NCBI GenBank assembly: GCA_024275315.1
Contig: JAJRZK010000009.1
Coordinates: 81,001-145,000 of the forward strand
Direction: 5' to 3'
Length of the DNA: 64,000 nt
Origin: Nitrospirota bacterium
Lineage (GTDB): Bacteria > Nitrospinota_A > UBA7883
The notes below the pieces were generated by a model, which made no database searches, was not told where the DNA came from, and was given only the letters and a program-made list of their open reading frames with translations. Position 1 is the first letter of the stretch. The number at the start of each line of letters is the position of its first letter. Below, piece by piece: positions 18,463-28,376 of this stretch. The position numbers and the translations under genes are program-made.

Positions 18463-18502
18463 AAAAAAACCCTTGGGCAGATCTTATGATCGAGCCCAAG
18501 GG
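18463..18502 (-). terminator. Rho-independent terminator of the cytochrome c gene
   Basis: CCCTTGGGC (18470-18478) and GCCCAAGGG (18494-18502) form a perfect 9-bp stem with a 15-base loop. On the minus strand the stem is followed by seven T residues (18463-18469). It lies just downstream of the cytochrome c stop at 18531. Confidence 0.85.
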
Positions 18503-18530
18503 GATTGGGTTATAGAATCCGCGGGTCGGC

Positions 18531-18899
18531 TCAGCCCCCGTTGGCTTTCATATACGCGATAAGCTCCTTAGCTTCGGCTTCGGATATTTTCGGCGTTTTC
18601 ATCTTGGTCTTTTTGCGTTTATCGGCGCCTTTCGCCCATTTTTTCAGCTCCTGGGTTTCAGCGTCGTTAGCGGCCCATGTCCCCTGGGGATCCTGCAACC
18701 ATTTGAGCAACCAGGCTTCGCTACGTCTTTTTGTCACGCCGGCTAGACCAGGACCGACTTTTTTCTTTGCGGTCATTTTGTGGCAGTTCTTGCATTTTTT
18801 CGACTTCCACAGCGAGGCTCCGTCAGCGGAAGCTACTCCTGTAGAAGCGAATGAAATCGCAAGGATAAACGCGAAGACTACCCCGAGATACTTGCTCAT
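18531..18899 (-). CDS. Small periplasmic c-type cytochrome
   Basis: 122 residues from the ATG at 18899, chosen because GGAGG lies 8-9 bases upstream; a TTG five codons earlier overlaps that ribosome site. A signal peptide (cleavage after about residue 25, TGVASA) is followed by the haem site CKNCH (36-40). A methionine in KMKTPKIS near residue 102 can be the sixth ligand. This is a single-haem class I cytochrome, presumably a soluble electron carrier, perhaps for the oxidase encoded further on. The insert between haem motif and methionine is lysine-rich. It has its own promoter and terminator. Confidence 0.85.
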   Translation of the reverse strand: MSKYLGVVFAFILAISFASTGVASADGASLWKSKKCKNCHKMTAKKKVGPGLAGVTKRRSEAWLLKWLQDPQGTWAANDAETQELKKWAKGADKRKKTKMKTPKISEAEAKELIAYMKANGG

Positions 18900-19066
18900 A
18901 AAATCTTCCTCCAATTATTTCCTGTCTCTAAATTTACCATGTAACCCTTGAAAGTCCCACTTTTCAGAGCGATATAAACTCTGCTGAGGCCCTTCCAATC
19001 ATCGTCAATCATCGTCCCAAGGTCAAGAAGATTTTTCCGGACACAATTTCGCCATTGGAAGCCGTG

Positions 19067-19096
19067 TATATAAAAATCCCTGACAACCCCTGTCAA
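19067..19096 (-). promoter_or_regulatory. Promoter of the cytochrome c gene with overlapping palindrome
   Basis: Minus-strand TTGACA (19091-19096) and TATATA (19067-19072) are separated by 18 bases. The -35 box is part of a perfect TGACA-N5-TGTCA palindrome (19081-19095). A 20-base stretch covering it (19077-19096) matches one upstream of fabD at 16 of 20 positions. Position and symmetry suggest a repressor site, but no regulator is identified. It lies about 170 bases before the start codon. Confidence 0.45.
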
Positions 19097-19163
19097 CTCA
19101 AATCCGCAGAACCCGCCGAAGCGCCATCTGACGGTTTTGCTGTAAAAACTGTCACGATATATC

Positions 19164-20576
19164 CTAAATATCGTAGTACATGGTGAACTCGTACGGATGC
19201 GGCCGTTTGCGCAACTCGCCTATTTCATTTTCACGTTTGTAATCTATCCAGGTGTCGATTACATCCTGGGTAAACACATCACCCTTCATGAGAAAATCGT
19301 GATCCTCCTCCAGAGCTTCCAGGGCCTCTTCAAGGCTTGCCGGCATAGATGGTATTTCCGCAAGTTCTTCGGGAGTCAGGCCATAAATATTCTTGTCCAG
19401 CGGTTGGCCGGGATCGATTTTGTTCTGTATTCCATCCAAGCCCGCCATCAGCATTGCGGAAAAAGCCAGGTACGCATTGCAACTGGGGTCGGGGAAACGC
19501 AGTTCGACACGTTTGGCCTTCGGGCTGGGGGAATACATCGGGATCCTGATGGCGGCGGACCTGTTGCTGGAGGAATACGCCAGGTTCACAGGAGCCTCGA
19601 ATCCAGGCACCAGCCTCTTGTACGAGTTGGTCGTGGGCGCCACCAGGGCCGCCAGGGACTTGGCGTGCTTTAACACACCTCCTATGTAATGCAGGCCAAG
19701 CTCTGAAAGTCCGCCATATTTGTCTCCGGCGAACAGCGGTTTCCCGTCTTTCCAGATGGATTGGTGCACATGCATTCCGGAACCGTTGTCGTTCCAGATA
19801 GGCTTGGGCATGAACGTGGCGGTTTTGTTATTGCGCCGGGCCACGTTTTTAATGATGTATTTAAACAGCATGAGGTTGTCCGCCATGGTAAGTAGCGGCG
19901 AATAACGCATGTCTATCTCACCCTGGCCGGCCGTTGCAACTTCATGATGCTGGGCTTCGATCTCGATGCCGCACTCCTGCATGACGATTACCATTTCAGA
20001 CCGCAGGTCCATCAACGAATCGGTTGGAGGACAGGGGAAATAGCCCTCTTTGTATCGCGGTTTGTATCCCAGGTTGGGGTTTTCCTCGGCCCCTGTGTTC
20101 CACTGGGCCTCACTGGAATCCACCTGGTAAAATGCGCCGGACTCGTCAGAGTGATACCGTATGTCGTCAAAAATGAAAAACTCCGCTTCAGGGCCAAAAT
20201 AAGCCGTGTCGCCAATACCTGTCGATTTTAAATAGGCCTCCGCTTTCTGGGCGATGGCGCGCGGGTCCCGGTTATACGCTTCTTTGGTGATAGGATCAAA
20301 AATGTTCGCCACAAGCGACAGTGTCGGATATTTTGTGAACGGATCCATAATGGCCGTGGCGGGATCGGGTATAACCAGCATGTCCGACGCGTTGATAGCC
20401 TTCCATCCCCGGATCGAAGATCCGTCAAAACCCAACCCGTCCCTGAAAATATCCTCTGTCAGTTCGGACATCGGAAACGAAAAATGCTGCCACAAACCCG
20501 GCAGGTCCATGAACTTGATATCGAACAACTTGCTCTTGTTTTTTTTTGCGAACTCCAATACCTGTGTAGGTGTCAT
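19164..20576 (-). CDS. glnA: Glutamine synthetase, type I
   Basis: 470 residues, typical of dodecameric GSI. Makes glutamine from glutamate, ammonia and ATP in the cytoplasm. Visible are [10 protein letters not shown], the [11 protein letters not shown] active-site glutamate segment, the [13 protein letters not shown] loop, [10 protein letters not shown] and NRSAAIRIP. The [11 protein letters not shown] loop (about 393-403) holds the tyrosine adenylylated by GlnE in GSI-beta enzymes, so covalent control is likely. Strong AAGGAGG lies before the ATG. Follows amt on the same strand, with glnK further upstream: a nitrogen-assimilation cluster. Confidence 0.97.
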   Translation of the reverse strand: MTPTQVLEFAKKNKSKLFDIKFMDLPGLWQHFSFPMSELTEDIFRDGLGFDGSSIRGWKAINASDMLVIPDPATAIMDPFTKYPTLSLVANIFDPITKEAYNRDPRAIAQKAEAYLKSTGIGDTAYFGPEAEFFIFDDIRYHSDESGAFYQVDSSEAQWNTGAEENPNLGYKPRYKEGYFPCPPTDSLMDLRSEMVIVMQECGIEIEAQHHEVATAGQGEIDMRYSPLLTMADNLMLFKYIIKNVARRNNKTATFMPKPIWNDNGSGMHVHQSIWKDGKPLFAGDKYGGLSELGLHYIGGVLKHAKSLAALVAPTTNSYKRLVPGFEAPVNLAYSSSNRSAAIRIPMYSPSPKAKRVELRFPDPSCNAYLAFSAMLMAGLDGIQNKIDPGQPLDKNIYGLTPEELAEIPSMPASLEEALEALEEDHDFLMKGDVFTQDVIDTWIDYKRENEIGELRKRPHPYEFTMYYDI

Positions 20577-20680
20577 TCTATAATGCCTCCTTAAAATAAA
20601 TGAGAATATACCCGCTAATCGCCGAGTGTACTTACCCTGTCCAATGGAAATTACAAGCCCGAATGTGACTGTTCCGCAAT

Positions 20681-21898
20681 TTAGCCGAGTGCGTCTTCGG
20701 GATAGGCCTCGACTTTATGAACAGCCAGATCCGACCCGTGAAACTCTTCTTCCTCATCCAGCCTTATGCCTGAAACAGATTTTATAGCGGAGTATACAAT
20801 AAAACCTGCAAAAAGAGCCATAGCTGTTCCGGCCAGGGTACCTATTATTTGTGCGACCAGGCTGACTCCACCCATTCCGCCAAGGAATTCTTGGCCGAAG
20901 ATTCCGCAAGCCACACCACCCCACGCTCCGCAAAGGCCGTGCAACGGCCATACGCCCAGCACATCATCAATTTTTAGTTTCTCTTGTTCCCATGCAAACG
21001 TTTTTACAAAAACAGCTCCGGCGATCGCCCCCACAAGCAGAGCCCCCAGCGGATGGAACTTGTCCGACCCGGCGCATACCGCCACCAGCCCCGCCAGGGC
21101 TCCATTGTGGACAAAGCCGGGGTCCGCCTTTGATAACACCAAGGCCATAAGAATACCACCTACCATGGCCATGAGCGAGTTTACCGCCACCAAGCCTGTT
21201 ATCCCTGATATTTCCTGGGCGCTCATGACGTTGAACCCGAACCAGCCGATGCAAAGCATCCAGCTTCCCAGCGCAAGCATGGGGATGTTGCTGACGGGAA
21301 TAGGTCTGGACTGACCATTTACCCATCTGCCTTTTCGTGGACCGAGTTTTATGACCGCCACAAGCGCGAGCCATCCCCCCATGGCGTGTACCACCACAGA
21401 ACCTGCGTAATCATGAAAACCAGCTCCGGCAAAGGAAGCCAGCCACGAGCCATCCTGACCCAAAAGAGAGATGCGGCCCCATACCATCCCTTCAAACAGT
21501 GGGTATACTATCCCGACAAATATCGCTCCTGCAAATACCTGCGGCCAGAACCGCGCCCTTTCGGCTATGCCGCCTGAAATAATGGCAGGCACGGCCGCCG
21601 CGAATGTCATAAGGAAAAAATATCTCACAAGGTCGTAGCCGCTGTTTGTCCCAACCAGCTCTTGCGCCGAAGACAGGAACATCATTCCGTATGCCAGCGG
21701 AAACCCAATGAGCAGGTATACCACCGCAGAAACCCCGAAATCGGATATTATTTTTACCAAGGCGTTTACCTGGTTCTTCTTGCGGACAGTCCCCACTTCA
21801 AGAAAGGCGAAACCACCATGCATAGCGAAAACCATAACGGCCCCCAACATCAGAAATAGTACGTTCGCGCTCTCTTTCAGCGCCTCTGCTTCACTCAT
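20681..21898 (-). CDS. amt: Ammonium transporter
   Basis: 405 residues with about 11 membrane helices. Conducts ammonium into the cell; trimeric in the inner membrane and gated by PII proteins. The twin pore histidines are visible in VVHAMGGW (about 170) and [10 protein letters not shown] (about 315); [17 protein letters not shown] and [10 protein letters not shown] are family signatures. There is no cleavable signal peptide. Lies between glnK (134 bases upstream) and glnA (104 bases downstream), the standard glnK-amt pairing. Expression may be tempered by the terminator-like structure in the glnK-amt gap. Confidence 0.96.
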   Translation of the reverse strand: MSEAEALKESANVLFLMLGAVMVFAMHGGFAFLEVGTVRKKNQVNALVKIISDFGVSAVVYLLIGFPLAYGMMFLSSAQELVGTNSGYDLVRYFFLMTFAAAVPAIISGGIAERARFWPQVFAGAIFVGIVYPLFEGMVWGRISLLGQDGSWLASFAGAGFHDYAGSVVVHAMGGWLALVAVIKLGPRKGRWVNGQSRPIPVSNIPMLALGSWMLCIGWFGFNVMSAQEISGITGLVAVNSLMAMVGGILMALVLSKADPGFVHNGALAGLVAVCAGSDKFHPLGALLVGAIAGAVFVKTFAWEQEKLKIDDVLGVWPLHGLCGAWGGVACGIFGQEFLGGMGGVSLVAQIIGTLAGTAMALFAGFIVYSAIKSVSGIRLDEEEEFHGSDLAVHKVEAYPEDALG

Positions 21899-21940
21899 AA
21901 TTCCCCTTTACTCATTTAAAATCAATGGTATTGCACACAC

Positions 21941-21993
21941 AAGCCCCGCAGATCCCTTGGCGTCCCTAAAAAAAACAGGAACGCCTGCGGCTT
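21941..21993 (-). other. Competing stem-loop in the glnK-amt gap
   Basis: The outer arms 21941-21951 and 21985-21993 can pair (minus strand AAGCCGCAG with CTGCGGGGCTT, two-base bulge). The inner arms 21959-21967 and 21977-21985 also pair (nine pairs, one G-T). The two helices share one base at 21985. Pairing of the inner arms excludes the terminator hairpin at 21968-22006. Confidence 0.4.
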
Positions 21994-22006
21994 TCGGGGG
22001 GCATCC
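21968..22006 (-). terminator. Intrinsic terminator or attenuator between glnK and amt
   Basis: Read on the minus strand, GGATGCC (22000-22006) pairs with GGCGTTCC (21978-21985) around a 14-base loop, with one bulge and one G-T pair. A TG and eight T residues (21968-21975) follow. This fits a rho-independent terminator after glnK. The same GGCGTTCCT segment can instead pair with AGGGACGCC (21959-21967), which buries the T-run in a loop. Partial termination would lower amt relative to glnK. Confidence 0.55.
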
Positions 22007-22032
22007 TCTTCCAGATGAAACATCGGTTTTTC

Positions 22033-22423
<391 letters not shown>

Positions 22424-22426
22424 AAA

Positions 22427-22771
22427 TTTGAATAATACGAGAAAAACCAGCTTTTAAACTTTTCGCCAAATGCAGAAATGCTTACCCCTGTGAACATCCA
22501 ATCAGCGCAAGCATAGACGGCGCCAATCGGGTGTATTATGAGCACGTTGTTTTACAATTGGTTACAAATACGGAGTCAGCCAGATTGTTTCCATGCGCCT
22601 AATTATCGAGCAGGAATCTCTCCTGGCGCCCACACAATAGGCGCCATGTTGGATATGGCGGATATTGACAGCCCGGTTTTCGCCCGATTGTGTGAAAATC
22701 GGCCCGAATTCGCCAGAGAATGTATTAAAGTAGCAGGGTAGAATAAAACATATGGGAAACATGGAGTATTG
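22427..22771. other. Intergenic region between glnK and glgB
   Basis: The divergent gap between glnK and glgB spans 22372-22771 (400 bases). Apart from the glnK-side palindromes and the sigma-54-like site I see no convincing gene. Short open frames here have no recognisable similarity or ribosome site. GGAG at 22763-22766 serves glgB. No clear promoter for glgB was found. Confidence 0.5.
22510..22526 (-). promoter_or_regulatory. Sigma-54-like promoter of glnK-amt
   Basis: Minus strand TTGGCGCCGTCTATGCT shows GG-N10-GC spacing, the invariant feature of -24/-12 promoters (consensus TGGCACG-N4-TTGCW). TGGC and TGCT match; the middle of the -24 box does not. Nitrogen genes of this kind are often sigma-54 dependent. 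It is about 140 bases before glnK. Confidence 0.4.
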
Positions 22772-24967
22772 ATGAAACCTTCCATCAGTGGCAAAGATAT
22801 AGCCAAAATAATCAACGCCAATCATCACGACCCCTATTCGATTTTGGGAATCCATGAAATCCCGGGGGGGGTGGCCGTGCGTGCTTTTGCGCCGGAAGCG
22901 GCGGAGATCGCGGTGATAGACATTCATGATCGTGATCTGCAATACCCCATGACAAGAATCAATGACGATGGATTTTTCGATACGATTATCCCGGACAGGG
23001 GCATATTCGCCTACGATCTGCACATCGTCACCTATAAAGGTATCCATAGCGTCCAGCGTGATCCTTACAGCTTTATGCCGTTTGTCGGGGAGATGGATCT
23101 GTATCTTTTCAACGAGGGGAATCATTATGAAATACACAAAAAACTGGGCGCTCACATAATAAATGTGGATGGCGCAGATGGGGTGCGGTTCGCCGTCTGG
23201 GCTCCGAACGCCGCCAGGGTGTCGGTGGTGGGGGACTTTTGCAATTGGGACGGCAGACGGTACCAGATGAGGTTGCTGGGGGTTTCCGGCGTATGGGAAA
23301 TATTCATTCCCGGGCTTGGCACTGGGGCGCTTTACAAGTTCGAGATCAGATCGAAAAGCGGGGATGTCTTCAGCAAGGCCGACCCGTTCGCCTATGCCAG
23401 CGAACTTCGGCCTAACACAGCCAGTGTGGTCTGGGACGCGCTCCGGTACCAATGGAGCGATGAAAAGTGGATGACAAAACGCCGCACAAGGGAGTTGCTC
23501 GACAGACCAATGAACATTTACGAGGCGCATCTCGGCTCGTGGGCCAGGAGCCCGGAGCGCAACGAGTGGTTGACATACCGGGAACTGGCTCCTTTGCTGG
23601 TAGAGTATTGCAAACAGCAACGATATACAGATATCGAGCTTATGCCCATAACGGAGTTTCCATACGATCCTTCATGGGGATACCAGGTAACCGGATATTT
23701 TTCCCCCACATCCCGGTTCGGCGCCCCGGACGATTTCAAGTATTTTGTCGAGTATTTTCATAACCACGATATTGGGGTGATAATCGACTGGGTGCCTGCG
23801 CATTTTCCCAAAGATGATTTCGGCTTGCGTCGATTTGACGGGACTGCTCTGTACGAGCATGAGGACTGGCGGCAGGGGGAGCACAAGGATTGGGGAACGC
23901 TGATTTTCAATTACGGCCGCCATGAGGTAAGAAATTTCCTTTTGTCCTCCGTTTTATTCATGCTGGAGTATTATCACATTGACGGCATACGGGTCGACGC
24001 TGTGGCGTCGATGCTGTACCTCGATTATTCAAGGGAGCCCGGCGAATGGACCCCAAACCGGTTCGGCGGCAACGAGAACCTGGACGCCATAAAGTTTTTG
24101 CAACAGTTAAACGTGGTGGTACACGAAAAATTTCCCGGTGTGGTCACGCTGGCCGAAGAATCTACGTCGTGGGCCGGAGTGTCCCGGCCAGCATACCTGG
24201 GCGGGTTGGGGTTTACGATGAAATGGAACATGGGTTGGATGAACGATATCCTGGGCTATTTCAGGGTGGACCCGGTGTTCAGGAAATATCATCACGGCGC
24301 CCTGACATTCGCCATGCTGTACGCTTTTCACGAGAACTTCGTGCTGACACTGAGCCATGACGAAGTGGTTCATGGCAAAGGTTCGCTTTTAAACAAGATG
24401 CCTGGGGACACCTGGCGAAAATTCGCTAACCTACGGCTTTTATTCGGATATATGTACGCCCATCCCGGGAAAAAAATGATATTCCAGGGTAGCGACCTGG
24501 GGCAATGGGCGGAGTGGGATCATGAAAAATCAGTGGATTGGGATCTTCTTAAATACGCCCCCCACTCCAGGTTGCAACGGTATATGGCCGATCTTGGCGA
24601 GATGTACTTGCAAAACCGGTGCATGTGGGAGGTTGATTTTAGCCATGAAGGGTTCGAATGGGTGGATTTTAATGATTCGGAGTCGTCGGTGGTGTCATTC
24701 ATGCGTAAAGCCCGAGACTCGTCGGATTACATGATATTCGTTTTTAACTTTACACCAGTGCCAAGACACGGATACAAGATTGGAGCTCCCGAACATGTCT
24801 TCTACCGGGAGATATTAAATTCGGACTCGGACATTTATTACGGATCGAACACCGGCAACGCAGGTGGTGTCTGGGCGGAGCGCGTACCCTTTCACAAATG
24901 GCCATGCTCCATAACCGCCACTTTGCCTCCATTGGGGATGCTTGCGCTCAAACCTTGTAGGGAATAA
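22772..24967 (+). CDS. glgB: 1,4-alpha-glucan branching enzyme
   Basis: 731 residues from the ATG at 22772, which has GGAG 5 bases upstream. GH13 enzyme that makes alpha-1,6 branches in glycogen. An N-terminal domain (about 1-110), a CBM48 module (about 115-210), the TIM-barrel and a C-terminal beta-domain follow in order. Catalytic residues lie in [17 protein letters not shown] (Asp), TLAEEST (Glu) and [13 protein letters not shown] (Asp). No other glycogen gene is nearby; it stands alone, 129 bases before the ntrY operon. Confidence 0.96.
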   Translation: MKPSISGKDIAKIINANHHDPYSILGIHEIPGGVAVRAFAPEAAEIAVIDIHDRDLQYPMTRINDDGFFDTIIPDRGIFAYDLHIVTYKGIHSVQRDPYSFMPFVGEMDLYLFNEGNHYEIHKKLGAHIINVDGADGVRFAVWAPNAARVSVVGDFCNWDGRRYQMRLLGVSGVWEIFIPGLGTGALYKFEIRSKSGDVFSKADPFAYASELRPNTASVVWDALRYQWSDEKWMTKRRTRELLDRPMNIYEAHLGSWARSPERNEWLTYRELAPLLVEYCKQQRYTDIELMPITEFPYDPSWGYQVTGYFSPTSRFGAPDDFKYFVEYFHNHDIGVIIDWVPAHFPKDDFGLRRFDGTALYEHEDWRQGEHKDWGTLIFNYGRHEVRNFLLSSVLFMLEYYHIDGIRVDAVASMLYLDYSREPGEWTPNRFGGNENLDAIKFLQQLNVVVHEKFPGVVTLAEESTSWAGVSRPAYLGGLGFTMKWNMGWMNDILGYFRVDPVFRKYHHGALTFAMLYAFHENFVLTLSHDEVVHGKGSLLNKMPGDTWRKFANLRLLFGYMYAHPGKKMIFQGSDLGQWAEWDHEKSVDWDLLKYAPHSRLQRYMADLGEMYLQNRCMWEVDFSHEGFEWVDFNDSESSVVSFMRKARDSSDYMIFVFNFTPVPRHGYKIGAPEHVFYREILNSDSDIYYGSNTGNAGGVWAERVPFHKWPCSITATLPPLGMLALKPCRE

Positions 24968-25039
24968 TCACACCGGTTTGGCGTGACGTAGCGGGCGGAA
25001 GCCATACGCCACCCATGGCACAATCGCCTAAAGACTGAT

Positions 25040-25067
25040 TTGACTTAACAGCGATTGAACGTATAAT
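25040..25067 (+). promoter_or_regulatory. Sigma-70 promoter of the DUF4390-ntrY-ntrX::lpxC operon
   Basis: TTGACT (25040-25045) and TATAAT (25062-25067) with a 16-base spacer lie 29 bases before the TTG start of the DUF4390 gene. One mismatch in the -35 box. Only strong promoter seen before the run of genes ending with rseP. Confidence 0.65.
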
Positions 25068-25096
25068 TTACTCATCGATCGAAGCTGATTAACATA

Positions 25097-25867
25097 TTGA
25101 AATTGCGGATATATATCTTTTTGGGCTCAATTTTTCGTAGCGTTTCCATCTATAAACCGCTTTTGCTGTTGGCGGCGCTCGCCCCGGCCATATCAACCGC
25201 CTCTCCCGCCATTGCGCTGGATGACGCGTTTATGGTTGATGTTGTCCGGTCCGGATCCTATGACAAGGTAAGCGTATCCGCCACACTCAAAGGCGCCTTT
25301 ACACCCCAGATCAGGGAATCGGTGTCAAGCGGCGCCCCGGTGATATTCACCTATTTCATCCAGCTAAAACAGTGGAGACCGTTTATATGGAACGAGACCG
25401 TAAAAGAGCTGGTGATCAAGAAGATGGTTAAATACGACACGCTCAAGAAGCAATACATGGTGTGGGAGAAAAAGGGGGAGGATGAGGACGACATAAGCTT
25501 TGAAATCGAGTTGGCAAGCGTTAATTACGATGAGGAGAAGAAAAAAAACGCCAGGAAAAAGGAAAAACGAATAAGGAAACATACAACGGAGCCTGTCATG
25601 GAGCCTATATTCATTGAAGACAGCGTTGCGTTCGAAAAATGGATGACACACATCGACAACGTTACGATAAGCGATGCAAAAGATCTTAAAGCGTTATCCA
25701 GATATTATGTTCGCGCGCGATGCAAAATGAAATCAGTCAGGCTGATCCCTCCATTTAACTACATCCTTTTTTTCGTCTCCCTGTGGGATTTCGACACGGA
25801 CTGGACCAATTCGACAACATTTACCATAAACAGCAATGGAACAGAAAATAAAAAGCCTCCCAACTAG
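25097..25867 (+). CDS. DUF4390 family secreted or anchored protein
   Basis: 256 residues from a TTG start. A signal peptide or anchor occupies about 15-41 (LLLLAALAPAISTASPAIA), followed by a beta-rich domain of the DUF4390 kind (VSVSATLKGAFTPQIRESVSSG; YFIQLKQWRPFIW). A charged lysine-rich stretch sits near 150-165. Genes of this family commonly precede ntrY, and that is so here: ntrY begins 33 bases downstream. A periplasmic accessory or signal-input role for NtrY is a reasonable inference but is not shown. Confidence 0.72.
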   Translation: MKLRIYIFLGSIFRSVSIYKPLLLLAALAPAISTASPAIALDDAFMVDVVRSGSYDKVSVSATLKGAFTPQIRESVSSGAPVIFTYFIQLKQWRPFIWNETVKELVIKKMVKYDTLKKQYMVWEKKGEDEDDISFEIELASVNYDEEKKKNARKKEKRIRKHTTEPVMEPIFIEDSVAFEKWMTHIDNVTISDAKDLKALSRYYVRARCKMKSVRLIPPFNYILFFVSLWDFDTDWTNSTTFTINSNGTENKKPPN

Positions 25868-25900
25868 GCGGGCTCGATCAACGGCAGAAGCGTTCCAGCC

Positions 25901-28234
25901 ATGGATATAAGGCTTCTCGCCAGGCGAGCTTTCAACCTGCTCAAATGGCTGGCCATACCAGGCTCGTATAACGAGCTCGATCCCAACGATATCATCGAGC
26001 GAAGGAAAAGAAAAACCCGAGCGGTGATGTTCGGTGTGATCATCTTGTTCATACTGATGACTCTTGCGGCCATCATCCTGCAAGACTCCAGTGTCGACGC
26101 TCCGATCTCGAACGATATAGCCGTTGCGCTGGTGTTCAACCTGGACCTTATCCTGCTGGTTGTCATCGTTCTGCTGGTGTTCCGGAACCTGGTCAAGCTC
26201 TATTTTGAAAAAAGGGGAGGAAAAGCAGGCTCGCGTTTTCAGACCAAACTGATTTTCGCTTTCCTGGGGTTGACCCTGATTCCCTCGGCGTTGATGTTCG
26301 CCGTTGCGTCGGAGCTGATAGGAGACACCGTTGACAAGTGGATCAACTCGCGCATCGAGCATACGTTGCAACAGTCCCTGCAAGTGGCCGATTCGCTCTA
26401 CAAACAGTCCGAAGACGAAACCAACGCATACGCCTATTATCTTTCCGGCCTCATAGACAAACGCGGCTGGCTGAAGAAAAAATATGTAAACCAGCTTGCG
26501 CTTCTGGCGCGTCAAAAGGTGCTGGAATACAATATGGACATAATCCAGATATACAGCGGAGATTTCGAGCTGATCGCCGAGGCCAAGCACTCCCGTGCGG
26601 AAAACCTCGATTTCAAGCTCGATTCCAAGCCGGACATGCTGGCCAAAGTCGCCATGGGGGAAAGCGTTACCAGCGTTGAGGATCTGAGCGGGACAAACAT
26701 GGTGGTAACCCTGGCGCCCATTCCAAGAAAGCTGAAAAAAGGGCAGATAAAAGGCCTTGTTGTTGTTGTAAAAATGGTTTCCAGGCAACTTATCAAAAAG
26801 ATTCACTCCATAGTCGCGGCTTTTGAGGATTACAAGCAACTAAGCCTTAAAAAGGAGATAATCAAGGCCTCATACCAGGTCACTCTGACCATGGTCACGC
26901 TGGTGATTGTTTTTTCTGCGATCTGGTTCGGTTTTTACATCGCCAAGGGGATCACGGTACCACTGAAGATGCTTGCCGAAGCCACGGAATCGGTCGCCAA
27001 GGGAAACCTTCATGTCAGGATCAACCTGCCCAGGCAAAACGATGAAGTCGGCCATCTGATAAACGCGTTTAACAAGATGACAGAGGATCTGGAAAACTTC
27101 AAGGAGCAAATCGAGCAATCCAACAAGGACCTGTCCGAGTCCAACATCGAGCTGTACCATTGGGGGCAATACATAGAAGCGGTGCTCGAAAACGTTGTCG
27201 GCGGAATAATATCGATAGACAAAACCGGCTCCGTCACCACCATCAACGATTCCGCCGCGAGAACTTTCGGCGTCTCCGCTTCCTACGCCAGGGGACGCGA
27301 TTACAGAAAGCTGTTTCAAGCCGCTTACCTAGACCCTATCCGCCGCATGATCCGGGATATGAGTGAGGAGAAAAAAACCATAGATAAAGAATTGATCCTC
27401 CATGTAAACGGCCAGCGAAGGATCATAAAAACCAGCGTCTCGGTCCTCAGCGACCACAACGGACAATATATGGGAATGGTGTTCGTGTTCGACGATGTAA
27501 CGGACCTCATATCGGCGCAGTTGGCCATAGCCTGGCGCGAAATGGCCAGAACAATAGCCCACGAAATTAAAAATCCGCTTACACCGATTCAGTTGAACGC
27601 CCAGCGGATGCGGCGCAAATTCGAGCAGAATTCCGAGGATTTCGCCAAAGTGTTCGACGATGCGACCAACATAATAATTGAAGAGGTCGAGCGGCTCAAA
27701 TCCCTGGTAAACAAGTTCTCCATGCTGGCCAAGCAGTCCGAAGCGGAACTGGGCGCAAAAAAAGAATCGCCGGTCGAGGGGCTTGAGCTGAACCCGGAGC
27801 CGAGCATGCTGCACGACATCGTTTTTGATATCGTAAAATTATACAAGGGCACTTTCCCCGGTGTGACCCTGGAAACGGCGCTCGACCCATCCATCCTGCT
27901 TGTGAACATAGACGCAGAGCAAATACGCCGTGTCATAATAAATCTTGTTGAAAACGCCATAGACGCGGTGAACGGAGATGGCCTTATATCCATAAGGACA
28001 AAAGCCGACTGGGACAGGGGCAAACTGACCCTCGAGGTCGCCGACACCGGGCATGGTGTGACCGAAGATATAAAGAGCAGGATATTCCAGCCCTATTTTT
28101 CCACCAAGGAAAAGGGGACTGGTCTGGGGCTGGCTATAGTAAGCCGTGTCATAGAAGATCACGGGGGAGTTATATCAGTCAATAACGCGGAGGGTGGGGG
28201 CTCTGTGTTTAGCATCGAACTTGATATCGATTAA
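25901..28234 (+). CDS. ntrY: NtrY-type membrane sensor histidine kinase
   Basis: 777 residues. Membrane helices lie at about 44-62, 73-93, 118-140 and 328-346, with a periplasmic sensor region between the third and fourth. A HAMP domain (about 348-400), a PAS domain (about 420-530), a HisKA domain with the phospho-accepting His554 (IAHEIKNPLTP) and an HATPase domain follow. The last shows NLVENAIDAV, VADTGHGV and GTGLGLAIVSRV boxes. All catalytic boxes are intact. NtrY kinases phosphorylate NtrX; here the partner encoded 142 bases downstream is the receiver-AAA+-LpxC fusion, so this kinase probably signals to an enzyme. Confidence 0.93.
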   Translation: MDIRLLARRAFNLLKWLAIPGSYNELDPNDIIERRKRKTRAVMFGVIILFILMTLAAIILQDSSVDAPISNDIAVALVFNLDLILLVVIVLLVFRNLVKLYFEKRGGKAGSRFQTKLIFAFLGLTLIPSALMFAVASELIGDTVDKWINSRIEHTLQQSLQVADSLYKQSEDETNAYAYYLSGLIDKRGWLKKKYVNQLALLARQKVLEYNMDIIQIYSGDFELIAEAKHSRAENLDFKLDSKPDMLAKVAMGESVTSVEDLSGTNMVVTLAPIPRKLKKGQIKGLVVVVKMVSRQLIKKIHSIVAAFEDYKQLSLKKEIIKASYQVTLTMVTLVIVFSAIWFGFYIAKGITVPLKMLAEATESVAKGNLHVRINLPRQNDEVGHLINAFNKMTEDLENFKEQIEQSNKDLSESNIELYHWGQYIEAVLENVVGGIISIDKTGSVTTINDSAARTFGVSASYARGRDYRKLFQAAYLDPIRRMIRDMSEEKKTIDKELILHVNGQRRIIKTSVSVLSDHNGQYMGMVFVFDDVTDLISAQLAIAWREMARTIAHEIKNPLTPIQLNAQRMRRKFEQNSEDFAKVFDDATNIIIEEVERLKSLVNKFSMLAKQSEAELGAKKESPVEGLELNPEPSMLHDIVFDIVKLYKGTFPGVTLETALDPSILLVNIDAEQIRRVIINLVENAIDAVNGDGLISIRTKADWDRGKLTLEVADTGHGVTEDIKSRIFQPYFSTKEKGTGLGLAIVSRVIEDHGGVISVNNAEGGGSVFSIELDID

Positions 28235-28376
28235 TGCTAGAATGCCAAATGAACCCCGGGTTTCCTGAAACGAACAACCTCCGTGGATAACCTCTGGTAA
28301 TTAGTGTTTTTATGCTCGGCTATGGCAGGAAGCCTGGCGACAAACCCTGATTTTTGAACAAAGGACGCACGCTCGA

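Noticed and set aside
22562..23620. Minus-strand open frame (about 352 codons) opposite the start of glgB.
   Set aside because: glgB is unmistakable in the plus frame. The antisense product has no recognisable domain.
25733..26839. Long minus-strand open frame (about 368 codons) opposite ntrY.
   Set aside because: ntrY has clear membrane helices and domain order; the antisense product has no family features and no ribosome site.
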